Assembly (NCBI RefSeq): GCF_016545825.1
Contig: NC_052618.1
Span: forward strand, 43,470,196-43,534,195
DNA: 64,000 nucleotides
Direction of reading: 5' to 3'
Source of the DNA: Eucalyptus grandis
Taxonomy: Eukaryota; Streptophyta; Magnoliopsida; Myrtales; Myrtaceae
The first letter of the stretch is position 1. Each line of letters begins with the position of its first letter. Below, piece by piece: positions 12,701-23,345 of this stretch. The notes beneath the pieces are model-generated. The model did not search any database. It was not told where the DNA came from and worked only from the letters and a program-made list of their open reading frames with translations. The position numbers were made by a program, and so were the translations under genes.

Positions 12701-13858
12701 GTTATAAATGTAAAGATTTCGATTTACTAATGACGTATATATATGCAGGCTAAAGCTACAGCAACGGCAAGTACAACTCAAGGAGGATCCAAAGGCCATA
12801 TCATTGCTTCTGCAGAAGCTAGTGCACTTGTACAGATAATAGTGGGCAGACAAATTCTTCAGCCAATGCTTTTGCAGAAGCTAGTGCACAAGTAGAAGAT
12901 ACTTTTGCCAATGCTTTTGCAGAAGCTAGTGCACCAATTGAAGATACTTCAGCCAATGCTTTTGCTCAAGTCGATGTGCCAGCAGAAGATACTTTAGTCA
13001 ATGCATGTACGAACTCACTTTGGACCGTGCAAGATACTTGACCAATGCTAAAGCTCAGTCTAGTGTAAATGAAAGAGGATGTTGGGCTCACGCTAATGTA
13101 AGTGGATGTAGTGGACAAGCCAATTCTTTTGCTAAAGCTAGTGTTAATCAACGACAAGGATTTTTCGTGCTCAAGCCAATGCAATAGCTAGCGCGAGACC
13201 TCAAAAAATCCCGGTGAGTAATACCTCACCAGCCATGCATTCATGTGTTGTAATTACATTGTCACATTCGATTTTTTTTTTTTTTTTTCAGTTTAAAAGA
13301 CCTGCCATTGAAATGGAAACGATACAAGGGCAGTCACAACCGAACAAGAAAAAGAAAATGGTATGTTTACACAACTCCTAAAAACAACCTTCAAATTCTC
13401 AATGTGAGTATGTTTTAACACTTTACAATGGGAACTGATTGTCTCCTTGAACTAAAAACATACCCATTCTTTTGTAGCCTATCTCAACTCATACAAGATT
13501 ATCGAAACAATCGGACAAAGGAGTAGTTTTAGGAGCTTCAATGGAAAAAGCGCATCCCCAAGCTAGTGCACAGCCTCAGTCATCTCAAAGTGCTCTTCAA
13601 AAGCATGTTGTTGTGAAGTCAAAGCCACCATTGCAACTCCAGGACAGTTTGCAGCTTCAAGCATTAAGAACTTATCCTCGAAAGCACATCGGTGTAAAGC
13701 CAAAGCCACCATCGCACCCCCAGGCAAGTTCTCAGCCTCAGTCCCAAAAACATGTTGCCATAAAGCCGAAGCCGAAGCCACCATTACAACCGCCAATGAG
13801 TTCACAGCCTCAGTCATCTCATACTTCAATTGCTCCCGCAAAGCCTATTTGGAAGTGA
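9767..13858 (+). pseudogene. MuDR-type MULE transposase, multiply disrupted
   Basis: The gene probably starts at ATG 9767, with exon 1 of only four bases and intron 9771-9871. Exon 2 first encodes a beta-rich N-terminal region (KVYLTVFFGGKF) like the PB1-like domain of plant MULE transposases, then a long acidic linker, then a MuDR-type DNA-binding region (NPVFVVGMTFEDSSEFKDAI). The MULE catalytic domain follows (GLDGCFLRG near 11308, ISDQQK before intron 11518-11617, NNLSEAFNG near 11900), then a SWIM zinc finger (CSC..CCH, about 12170-12230) and a CCHC knuckle (CSTC..GH..C, 12477-12520). Later exons are low complexity and end at TGA 13856. Lesions include TAG at 10579, a frameshift near 10830, TGA near 11279, and frameshifts near 11408, 11710 and 12070. 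It cannot make an active enzyme. Confidence 0.92.
12840..13190 (+). repeat. Short tandem repeat coding ANAFAEASA-type peptides
   Basis: Inside the 3' part of the transposase gene, units of roughly 45-60 bases repeat the phrase GCCAATGCTTTTGCAGAAGC with variants, encoding ANAFAEASA followed by an acidic tail (EDT). The copies degrade toward 13190. The next coding exon (13478-13858) has another repeat built around KHV.VK.KPP. Such tails are variable linkers and may not be functional. Confidence 0.7.
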
Positions 13859-14537
13859 GTCACAAAAGGCACACCATATACAATTAAAAGCTCACGACTT
13901 ATGAATCAAGCGCACGATGAACCTGGTGGACCACTCGAGATAGTTCAACCACCCGAGACAGTAGACTTGGATTGACGTGCTTGCTAAATGTGTCTTGTCT
14001 CATGAAAGTTGCAACAAGAAATTCTCCTTTAACATTATCTTGGGTGCTGTTTTTGCTGGCCAATTTCTTATATGGTTTGTGGTTTGTAGTGTTTTGTAGC
14101 AATCAATTTTAGTGATTTTGTAATCACCAAAGAACGTGTTGGGACTGTGTTTAATGACTCGTCCCTTTTGCTGTATACATTTGAGAATATCGTATCCGTC
14201 TCTTTGCCTCTTGGATGCAGTAGTGCAATGTGCAAATTTATCTGCCTAAGAAAAGAGCACCTTTGTTTTGCATCCGTGTATCGAGGCAGCATGCCATGGT
14301 ACGTGCATGTTCCTTTTCAGTTTCTTTATTTGAATAGGAGTTTTATATATGTTGAGCACCTCAGTACAGTCTCCATATATATTCACAACTTACATAATGT
14401 CAAAAAGAAGGTTGCGGTGGAGGGAATGTTCGGCCGTTTTGAGTTAAAAAAAACTTGTCTATCTCTAGATACCTTTCATTACATAGTACACACCGATATT
14501 ATCGAGACGAATCCCCATTAGAGATTATATTTGGCAT

Positions 14538-14915
14538 CTAGAGCTCCTTTAACATCATCTCAAGATTCTGTTGTTTCTGCAGTGAATCGTCATCTCGTTT
14601 CGGCCAAGATTTCATCGCGTACACACCGCTCACATTGGGTGGTACCTCGTTCTCATCCACGAAGACATTGCCTTCGTAAGTCACTGCCCCTCCATCTCGA
14701 ACTCTGCCATTGCCAGTTACTTCTACAATCAATTTCGGAAAACCAATGCTCTCTTCACGAATCAGACCCTCCCTTGCCTCTCCTATCAACTTCTCAGTCC
14801 TTTCGCTTTCGAGGAAAGAAACCCTTTTGAAAGAAACCAGAGAGGGCTTGCTTGGAAAGTTCTTTCCTTTCTTCTGACGTAAAGCCAAGAAAGAGAGAGT
14901 CGTGCAAGCTAACAT
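14538..14915 (-). CDS. Unidentified open frame, possible captured host fragment
   Basis: This 125-codon frame lies on the minus strand inside the MULE, between the 3' ends of the two convergent genes. The C-terminal 80 residues look like real protein, with KLIVEVTGNGRVRDGG, then YEGNVFVDENEVPPNVSGVY and a charged tail ending LKEL. The N-terminal part is Lys and Ser rich and may be spurious. I do not recognise the family. Plant MULEs often carry host gene pieces (Pack-MULE behaviour), and this piece begins without a convincing start, so a captured exon is a reasonable inference. It could also be a downstream exon of the GRF transcript. Confidence 0.4.
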   Translation of the reverse strand: MLACTTLSFLALRQKKGKNFPSKPSLVSFKRVSFLESERTEKLIGEAREGLIREESIGFPKLIVEVTGNGRVRDGGAVTYEGNVFVDENEVPPNVSGVYAMKSWPKRDDDSLQKQQNLEMMLKEL

Positions 14916-15368
14916 TCGTCAGAATGCAAAAGCAGTATAATTTGTCAAGGCATGGAAAGTCCCGAACGGGGGGTTTGAAACTTTTAAAAATCCAAAGAGC
15001 CGGCTTTGTCACGTAACTCCCTTTACTTCATGCCCCAAACAGTACCTTTTTCTCTCCTTTCTAAATGCTTTTGATTTGATGAAGCAAAAGTTCGAAGGGC
15101 GAGGGCAGCTTATATAGAGGAAAACAAGCTTCCCAGACTTCATTTCCATAAATACCTGAGAGTGCTGTCTTTTTCCCTTTGATGGAACATTTAAAAAATC
15201 ATCATCCAAATAGCATTCACTGAAAGAACACACGAAATTGTTTACATTTCCACGCAACATGAGTTTCCTAATTTTACAGGGCAAAAGAGAATCGGGATAA
15301 AGTAATTAAATACAAACTTAGAAACAAGGTACTATGGAAGACTTAGAAACTTCTCACTGGCTTTCACA

Positions 15369-15818
15369 TTAAATATAATCCCCATAATGATATAACACAT
15401 GCATAGAAAAAAATCCCAATTGATAGAGCATCTTCCCTTTCTTCACTCGTGCAAGCTCTTCCTTTAAAAGTCCATTTTTCGCCTTTTGCGCCTTCATTTT
15501 AGCTATCAGTGAGCTTACATAATCGTCATTGCATTTGGATTGGCTTGACTCCGATAGTGCTTGATTTCTTTCAAGCAGTTCGACTATCATGTCCCTCGCT
15601 TGATCCGGTATTTTTTGGTCAACCCACATGAAGAAATTGCAGCAACCTGGATCATCAAACTTAGCACATCCATAGAACCTTCTTCCTGCGTTTTTCTTTG
15701 TTTTTGCAATAAGAAGTGGTGATCGAAGACCACAATAGCAGGTTAACTCTGATTCGACCTCATTAGGAGTTACACCACTTGATTTAGAAGTTGTTGCCCT
15801 CATTCTTCTTGTCGCCAT
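15369..15818 (-). CDS. GRF-type zinc-finger protein carried by the MULE
   Basis: The open frame extends to 15836, but the second ATG at 15818 (MATRRMRATTSKS) is the likelier start, giving 149 residues. Near residues 24-66 it has the GRF zinc-finger pattern: CYCG, then GRRFYGC, then a Cys-Cys pair and FFMWVD. This is followed by a helical, probably coiled-coil region (about residues 70-130: ARDMIVELLERNQAL and SLIAKMKAQKAKNGLLKEEL). GRF fingers bind nucleic acid in other proteins. The last 20 residues look like read-through and may be untidy. It is transcribed inward from the right arm and converges on the transposase, as mudrB does relative to mudrA in maize MuDR, though no sequence relation to mudrB is claimed. 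No stop or frameshift is seen, unlike its neighbour. Confidence 0.85.
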   Translation of the reverse strand: MATRRMRATTSKSSGVTPNEVESELTCYCGLRSPLLIAKTKKNAGRRFYGCAKFDDPGCCNFFMWVDQKIPDQARDMIVELLERNQALSESSQSKCNDDYVSSLIAKMKAQKAKNGLLKEELARVKKGKMLYQLGFFSMHVLYHYGDYI

Positions 15819-16177
15819 ATTAAAAAAGCATATCACAGTTGCAAACTAGCAAAACCTACACCATAGGAGAATAAAGGCATGTTAACCTTCAAAACAAACA
15901 TGTAATGACAACTTATTCACAGATAAAGACCACATGCCTGCTGTCCTACATTTAATCTTAGCATGTGTCGCAAAACTGTACACAGTAGCTAGAGACCTCT
16001 AAGACGAAAATATGGCCATGCGATATAAATCTTGTTTCCAAGAATAACATGCACATGAAAATAAGTTCATGGAAACTAGAAATCTTCTTTTCTTAACATC
16101 ATCAAGCAACAAAAAGCATATCAAGCAGTGCATTGGATTCCATCACATAAGAATTGTGTAAGCAATGGACAATGAGA

Positions 16178-19163
16178 CAAATCATTTGGTATCGTCATCG
16201 ACAGTGAAAAGGAACTATATCTATAGATTCAACTTAAAGGATTATGGGACAGCAACAAGCATAAAAAAATGGGGAAGAACAGGAAAATGTTATATCCATA
16301 GATAATTCCAAAAGAGGATAATTCTTGACAGAACTAGTTGTTGAGGCAATATATCATTAGGCCATCTAATCTTTAACTGATTTCTGTTAAGTTACAGTTC
16401 TTTGAAAACATTCATAGTCATGTGACACCACTAAGCAAGTACTGTGTAACAGTCATGTACATTTATCAGCCATGATGATGATTCCAGTGAATAAGTATTG
16501 AACAATGTGATGTAAAGAAGTTCAATTTAAACGTGCCTACGACAGTTCTTTTGTAGGCATTGCTGATTATCCACATCATCAATTACAAGAATTGAATGAT
16601 GGTGAAACTGAGTATCGTATTTATTCAAATAACTGACATCCACAATGGCATATGAACAAGGACAATCATATGAAAGTTGATACCTATGACAGTTCTTTTG
16701 TAGGCAGTGTTTAAATGATCTATATTCGTTCCAAGCAGTAGAATTAGCAACCAAACGTGATAGTGATTTTTAATGTAAATTTAGCATGCATCTGTGATCT
16801 CAATTAATGGAATTACTACGAAAAAGGACAAATTTGATATATAAACATCTAGAATGCCTAGCAAGGTGGTGGGATGGGTGATTATCCTCGTAAGCGAGGT
16901 AGGCATTCAAGCCAAGTTTGAGGACACATCAGCTAACCATTTTCAATCGAATTGATTACCTTTTATGATCTCTCAAGCATCATAAACAAAAAATCGCTAG
17001 GCATTTACCTTCTGTCAGAGTTGTCCAATGCAAAGTTGTTGCCAACCAGATTACTGCAAAATGCATCATGAAAAAAGATGTGATCGTAAGTCTCCTCACA
17101 AGATTGGAACACCAACAGCTCATCCTGTAGCTAGAAAATGACTTCAAGTACTATAGAGCATCCCATGAGCAATAAAAGATTGATAAAGTGCAAAAGAAGA
17201 GTCCTCACTTTAGATATCTAACTAAAAGTATAAATTATCATTTTCCGAATGACAGAAATACATACGGTTGCAAATCATTTGTCGTCATCGACAGTGAAAA
17301 GGAACTATATCTATAGATTCAACTTAAAGGATTATGGGACAGCAACAAGCATAAAAAATGGGGAAGAATAGGAAAATGTTATATCCATAGATAATTCCAA
17401 AAGAGGATAATTCTTGACAGAATTGGTTGTTGAGGCAATATATCATTAGGCCATCTAATCTTTAACTGATTTCTGTTAAGTTACAGTTCTTTGAAAACAT
17501 TCATAGTCATGTGACACCACTAAGCAGGTACTGTGTAACGGTCATGTACATTTATCAGCCATGATGATGATTCTAGTGAATAATTACTGAACAATGTGAT
17601 GTAAAGAAGTTCAATTTAAACGTGCCTACGATAGTTCTTTTGTAGGCATTGTTGATTATCCACAGCATCAATTACAAGAATTGAATGATGGTGAAACTGC
17701 AAAGATATCGTATTTATTCAAATAACCGACATCCACAATGGCATATGAGCAAGGACAATCATATGAAAGTTGATACCTATGACAGTTCTTTTGTAGGCAG
17801 TGTTTAAATGATCTATATTCATTCCAAGCAGTAGAATTAGCAACCAAACGTGAAAGTGAGTTTTAATGTAAATTCAGCATGCATCTGTGATCTCAATTAA
17901 TGGAATTACTACGACAAAGGACAAATTTGATATATAAACATCTAGAATGCCTAGCAAGGTGGTGGGATGGGTGATTATCCTCGTAAAGCGAGGTAGGCAT
18001 TCAAGCCAAGTTTGAGGACACATCAGCTAACCATTTTCAATCGAATTGATTACCGTTTATGATCTCTCAAGCATCATAAACAAAAATCGCTAGGCATTTA
18101 CCTTCTGTCAGAGTTGTCCAATGCAAAGTTGTTGCCAACCAGATTACTGCAAAATGCATCATGAAAAAAGATGTGATCGTAAGTCTCCTCACAAGATTGG
18201 AACACCAACAGCTCATCCTGTAGCTAGAAAATGACTTCAAGTACTATAGAGCATCCCATGAGCAATAAAAGATTGATAAAGTGCAAAAGAAGAGTCCTCA
18301 CTTTAGATATCTAACTAAAAGTATAAATTATCATTTTCCGAATGACAAAAATACATACAGTTGCAAATCATTGTCGTCATCGACAGTGAAAAGGAACTAT
18401 ATCTATAGATTCAACTTAAAGGATTATGGGACATCAACAAGCATAAAAAAATGGGGAAGAACAGGAAAATGTTATATCCATAGATAATTCCAAAAGAGGA
18501 TAATTCTTGATAGAACTGGTTGTTGAGGCAATATATCATTAGGCCATCTAATCTTTAACTGATTTCTGTTAAGTTACAGTTCTTTGAAAACATTCATAGT
18601 CATGTGACACCACTAAGCAGTATCGTAACGGTCATGTACATTTATCAGCCATGATGATGATTCTAGTGAATAATTACTGAACAATGTGATGTAAAGAAGT
18701 TCAATTTAAACGTGCCTACGATAGTTCTTTTGTAGGCATTGTTGATTATCCACAGCATCAATTACAAGAATTGAATGATGGTGAAACTGCAGTATCAGTA
18801 TTTATTCAAATAACTGACATCCACAATGGCATATGAGCAAGGACAATCATATGAAAGTTGATACCTATGACAGTTCTTTTGTAGGCAGTGTTTAAATGAT
18901 CTATATTCGTTCCAAGCAGTAGAATTAGCAACCAAACGTGAAAGTGAGTTTTAATGTAAATTCAGCATGCATCTGTGATCTCAATTAATGGAATTACTAC
19001 GACAAAGGACAAATTTGATATATAAACATCTAGAATGCCTAGCAAGGTGGTGGGATGGGTGATTATCCTCGTAAAGCGAGGTACGCATTCAAGCCAAGTT
19101 TGAGGACACATCAGCTAACCGTTTTCAATCGAATTGATTACCGTTTATGATCTCTCAAGCATC
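16178..19163 (-). repeat. 1.09 kb arm repeats, right side (two full and one partial)
   Basis: Units end at 19163, 18075 and 16981 when read on the minus strand, each starting GATGCTTGAGAG or a close variant there. The innermost unit is truncated at about 16178. The right arm therefore holds one more unit than the left, so the inner repeat is outside the perfectly paired inverted repeat. Confidence 0.88.
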
Positions 19164-20133
19164 AAAATCAGCGAGCTATTGTTCCATTGTAGAGGTATCA
19201 TAACAACACAAAGTCCCACAACTAGCCTGCGGATACACCAGCAAGAAGCAGCAAAAGAATTTACGCAAACGGAGGACATGCATCGCGCAAGTGCAATCAA
19301 TCATTCTCCACACACACGCGCATGCACGATTCATCCAGAAAATGACCTGTCACTCGGTAATCAGGAGAGCTCCGCTTAGCCTCGTCCAAGGAATCGCGAT
19401 CCTCGACCCTCGCCTCTGGGATGACCTCCTCGCGACTCGGCTCCGGTAATCACAATCCCCAATACACATGAGAGAAAAATCTGAGTCAACCGGTCCAGAG
19501 ACTTCAGCCTGTCAAGCACAGAGTAAGCGAGCGGTGCAAACAAATTCACCTTGCCTCCACCGTCGGCGCCACTCGATCCACTCGCCTCCACCGTCGGCGC
19601 TGCTCGATCCACCGCCAAGGCTCTCGTGGGACGAGTGTCGCGCGTACTCGCACCAGCGTTTGATGAAGAACTGCAACTCGCGAGGCGGTGATCTGTGTCG
19701 AGATTTAGGGCTTAGGGTTGCGTTGATTCGAGAGGGGAAGAGGGAAGAGATCTGCGAGATTTAGGGCTTAAGGTTCGTTGATTCGAGAGAGGAAGAATCG
19801 AAGAGATGTCGTAAAGAAACGGAGAAACGGAGGAGGAGACGTCGTGAAAAAAAACGGAGGAGAGACATCGTCATTTTGAGAATGGTAATACCCACAAAAC
19901 GATGTCGTTTCGCTTACGTGCACAATTTTTCTTGCCCTAATTGCCACGTAGGAGAGAGAAAATATTAAAATAAGCCAAATAAGCAATTTCCGTTAACATA
20001 AACTAACGGTGTTAACGGAAGGACTCAATTGAACCAAGTTGACAAGTTTTAGGACTTGATTGCACTTTTTGTAAGTTTTAGGACTCAATTGCACTTTGTT
20101 GACAAGTTTTAGGACTTGTACTGTACATATCCC
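17650..20133 (-). repeat. MULE right terminal inverted repeat
   Basis: This is the reverse complement of the left arm, including the mirrored open frame 19134-19379, which pairs with 7441-7686 on the opposite strand. In MuDR-type elements such arms hold the promoters of the two inward-facing genes, so this arm is the likely promoter region for the GRF gene at 15369-15818. That role is inferred from the family, not seen directly. Confidence 0.9.
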
Positions 20134-20330
20134 AAAATTAAATGCAACGTCTTTCCATGCCATCGAGAATGAAGAAAGAAAGATTGACCTCTAAGTTGTC
20201 CGGTGTTGGTTGAAGATGCCGCCCGGGGCTGGGAGATCGAGATACCTGATGAAATATGTCCACGGCTAATGCTGCACACTATTCCTCAAGTAAATCAACT
20301 TCTCCATCGCAAGTTTCATGCTAATAAAGC

Positions 20331-20530
20331 CGTGATTTTGGAAAAATCTCAAATAGAGATATGAAATGCCCTCTTTTTACTCATAAGAGGAATATAGTCC
20401 ATCTCAAATAAAGATCCAAAATAATTATTTGGTCTCAAAAAAGGATCTAGCTCATCGACGGGCGAACAAAAGCATCTCCCATGTCTGGTCAGGGATAATT
20501 TCATCCAAAAATATTCTTTTTTCGTTTTCG
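20331..20530 (+). mobile_element. Truncated inverted-repeat element, copy A remnant
   Basis: The sequence from GTGATTTTGG onward matches the left terminal repeat and first 200 bases of the 1.35 kb element at 56094-57435 in copy B. The rest of the element and some right flank are missing, with the junction at a short CAT shared by both ends. A deletion in copy A is the simplest explanation. Confidence 0.7.
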
Positions 20531-21115
20531 TTTACCCTGTTCATTATGTCTAATGCTATATACTATTTCTCAAGTGAATCAACTTCTCCATTGCAAGTTT
20601 TGTGCTGTTATTGGCTTGTTATGCTTGTCTTTGTCCGATGGTCATATGCAATTAGGCATCCGGGCTAGTTGGGCAAAACCAACATAGGGTACTTGGATTG
20701 ACAATGCTCAAGTCGAAAAGTAATCATTAGTGCTCATTATAAAAATTGCTATGGACAATGCTCAACTCTAAAAGGAGCAAGTGTTGCTCATTATAAAAAT
20801 TGCCGACAAATTGCTTGCCATTTAGATGTGTTTGGTTTCAATATATCATCACGCAACTATATACGTTGTGATTTTTGTCATTTATGTCTAATGTTGTACA
20901 CTATTTCTCAAGTAAATCAACTTCTCCATTGCAAGTTTCATAAAGCTGTGATTTTTGTTGGCTTGTTATGCTTGTATGTTTATAACTTACTATGGATAGT
21001 TTTACTTTTATTTTAATTTTTTGGTATGTCATTGAGTTTGTGAGACTTAATTTCAATATCAATGGAACGATCTTGTTGCTTGTCAATTTTTTTGTCTTTT
21101 TCATTTTTGGATTTT
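20531..21115. repeat. Interspersed direct repeats, copy A
   Basis: The phrases TATTTCTCAAGT, AATCAACTTCTCCATTGCAA and GGCTTGTTATGCTTG recur near 20270, 20555 and 20890, together with ATTATAAAAATTGC tracts near 20740 and 20790. The layout is duplicated with one extra copy at 57430-58190. No gene is supported; the short frames are artefacts of the repeats. Confidence 0.6.
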
Positions 21116-21119
21116 GCTT

Positions 21120-21848
21120 TTACTTGATGATGTTGCTGGTATGTCTGTGGTGGTAGCTAAGGTGCTAGTATGGCTAGTGATGTCTAGTAGTAGTGGGTCT
21201 ATTATGATGGTTCGGTTTGAGGCTTGTGTTGTTTCTAGTGCAAGTGTGCAGTGTGCACATCTTGCACCAAGTGGTGCTGGTGCAAGGCTCGGCTTACATC
21301 AACACCTTCTGCAGCATACCCACAATTAGTACAGTGGCTGGTGGCTGGGGTGCTAGTGTGGTGGCTAATGGTGGTAGCTGGTGATGCCTTGTGGTGATGG
21401 GTTTGTGGTGGGAATTCTGTTGGCGGCTTGTGCCACACCTAGTGCAAATGTGCAGTATGCACATCTTGTATCAGGTGGTGCTGGTGCAAGCTGTACCTTG
21501 TGCAGCAAACCCACAACCAACATAGTGATTGGTGGCTAGGGTGCTAGTGTGATGGCTAGTGGTGGTGGTAGGTGATGGCTAGTGGTGCTAGTGGCCGATG
21601 ATGCTTGATGGTAGTGGGTCTATGGTAGGGGTTGAGAGCTCATGCAACACCTGGTGCAAGTGTGCAATATGCATTCTTACACCAAGTGGTATTGGTGCCA
21701 AGCGAGTGTAAGGCTCAGCTTACAAACACCTTCTGCAATAGTACACCACTAGCACAGTAGTGGCTAGCCATGGCTCGAGGTGGTGGATGGGGTACTTGTT
21801 GTGGCTGGTGGTGGTGGTTGATGGCCGGTGGTGACCGATGATGGTGGT
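21120..21848. repeat. Tandem repeat (VNTR) of about 200 bases, copy A
   Basis: At least three diverged units each contain a TGCAGT(G/A)TGCACATCTT block, GGTGGT.CTGGTGCAAG, and a tail rich in GGTGGCTGGTGG and GGTGCTAGTGTGG. The strand is strongly G and T rich. Both strands give long spurious frames because of the skew. The same array occurs at 58230-58965. Confidence 0.75.
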
Positions 21849-21849
21849 T

Positions 21850-23345
21850 GGTGTAATTTTTAGGGGAAACCTACAAAAATTGACACTTGACTGATAACAT
21901 TCTAAAAAATTAACATTTAAGTGTTCACTTTTACCATAAGTGATACTGAAGTTATCACTTTAATAATAACTTGACACTTAAGTGATCTTTTTTTCATCAC
22001 GACTAGTACTTAAGTGATCACCAAGTACAACTTATGGCACTTGAGTAATCATTCGTGTTTGTCCTATGTATATGTTGATTTGTAGCAAATCAGAGAAGCT
22101 GTTAGTTTATATTTAGTTCAACTTATAGCAACTTCATTCAATTCAATGTTTGCTATTGGTTTATGTATATATTCAATTCAAGTAAAGAAGCTACCACAAC
22201 ACATTGACTCAATATACATCCATCATTGTTGGTTTATATTCAAGAACAAGTAAAAATATAGTACGAACAGTATTTCATTCACTCATTCTCTTTCCTTGAC
22301 CTCTCCACAAGCACAAGAAGTAACCCATGATATATATGACAGTACAAACAATAACAAAGCTACAACGATCTTGTGGACAACACAAACTTCTTCTCATCTT
22401 CCAAAAAAATGCATACATTTGATCCAAAACAATTACATTTGTCCACTCATTTTCAACTATGGCAATCGGAGAAACTTCTTCTCATCTTTCAGTGCCTAAC
22501 ATTTCATCATAAAGTAGGATAGATAACAAAACAATACAACAATAAACACTTGGTAACATTTCCATTCAAATTTTATTCTTGAAACTTCATTCTACAAATG
22601 TTTAGCCGAAGATGCTTGAGCTTGTATTAAATCAACATCGTCCAAGTTGTCCACGAGCATAGATGGAGGTTGATGTCATCCATCAAGTAGATCCGATATC
22701 ACCTCTGTGGCTCGATGAGAGAATTTCACATCGACTCATTTGAAGTATTTACACTTCGACCATTCTCTATATCGGGCACATTCATAAAATCTTCTCCTAG
22801 GATTCATTCGAGTCTACGATGTTCTTTTTAGACTCGGTAACCCACAAAAACAAAAAACACTTGCCTTCACCTTCACTTCAATGAGAGGAATTTGAAGCAC
22901 TGCTAAAAATCCTGCTCTCTATTTTCAAGATTCAATGGTGGAATTTTAGGCAAATCGAAATTAAGATTCGCGATTAGGGTTTGAGCACTTCAATAGGGAT
23001 TTTGGCTGATTTAAGGTTTTAGATTTTGGGCAATTTGGGAGATGGCGTTGTTTTGACCGATTTAGGGCTTTTATTTTGGACAACTATGAAAATGGCATCG
23101 TTTTGGGTCAGTCAGAGCTGAGTCAGCTCTCCAACAAGCCACGTAGGCAAACAAAATTAATAAAAAAAAATTATCACGTAGGATTTTCAACGGGGTTTGC
23201 CAGAAGTAGCACTCAAGTATCTCATTTTTTTTAAAAAAATTATACTTAAGTGTCACTTTACTAACTTTTAGTACTTAAGTGTCCTCTCATGCTAAGTTTT
23301 AACACTTGAATTATTCTTTTTCCAGAAAATATCTATCTAAATCCC
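21850..23345. mobile_element. Small MULE-related element with a GRF relic, copy A
   Basis: Both ends carry inverted, short, ACTTAAGTG-centred repeats (left 21870-22050, right 23210-23330). Inside the right end lies CCACGTAGGCAAAC beside AAAACGATGCCATTTTC-like sequence (reading inward), the same order of features as the outer arm of the 13.5 kb MULE (CTACGTGGC then the AACGACGTCGTTTTG tract). The inside holds a decayed GRF gene and no transposase. Exact ends and target duplication are not resolved. It is also present in copy B, so it predates the segmental duplication. Confidence 0.55.
22592..22870 (-). pseudogene. GRF zinc-finger relic, copy A
   Basis: On the minus strand the reading CFCGLPSLKRTS, stop, TRMNPRRRFYECARY, then CKYF, stop, VD is a clear GRF finger (CxCG, RRFYxC, C, FxWVD). 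The conserved Trp codon is TGA here, another stop lies just after CFCG, and a further TGA follows downstream before a last frame ending SSAKHL and a stop at 22592. Copy B keeps the Trp but has its own stop after the FYGCAR segment. It lies near the right end of its element, reading inward, as in the larger MULE. Confidence 0.72.

Larger units (their letters stand above)
6627..20133 (+). mobile_element. Mutator-like element (MULE) with long inverted arms
   Basis: The element is 13,507 bases. It starts GGATATGTACAGTACAAGTC and ends with the inverse followed by one extra C. It is flanked by the direct repeat AAAATTAAAT at 6617-6626 and 20134-20143, and the single unoccupied copy AAAATTAAAT is at 55875-55884 in the paralogous segment. 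A 9-11 bp target duplication, long terminal inverted repeats, and a transposase with MULE DDE and SWIM regions are the defining features of the Mutator superfamily. The exact end is ambiguous by one base because a G follows the target site. It carries two convergent genes: a broken transposase on + and a GRF zinc-finger gene on -. Confidence 0.96.
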
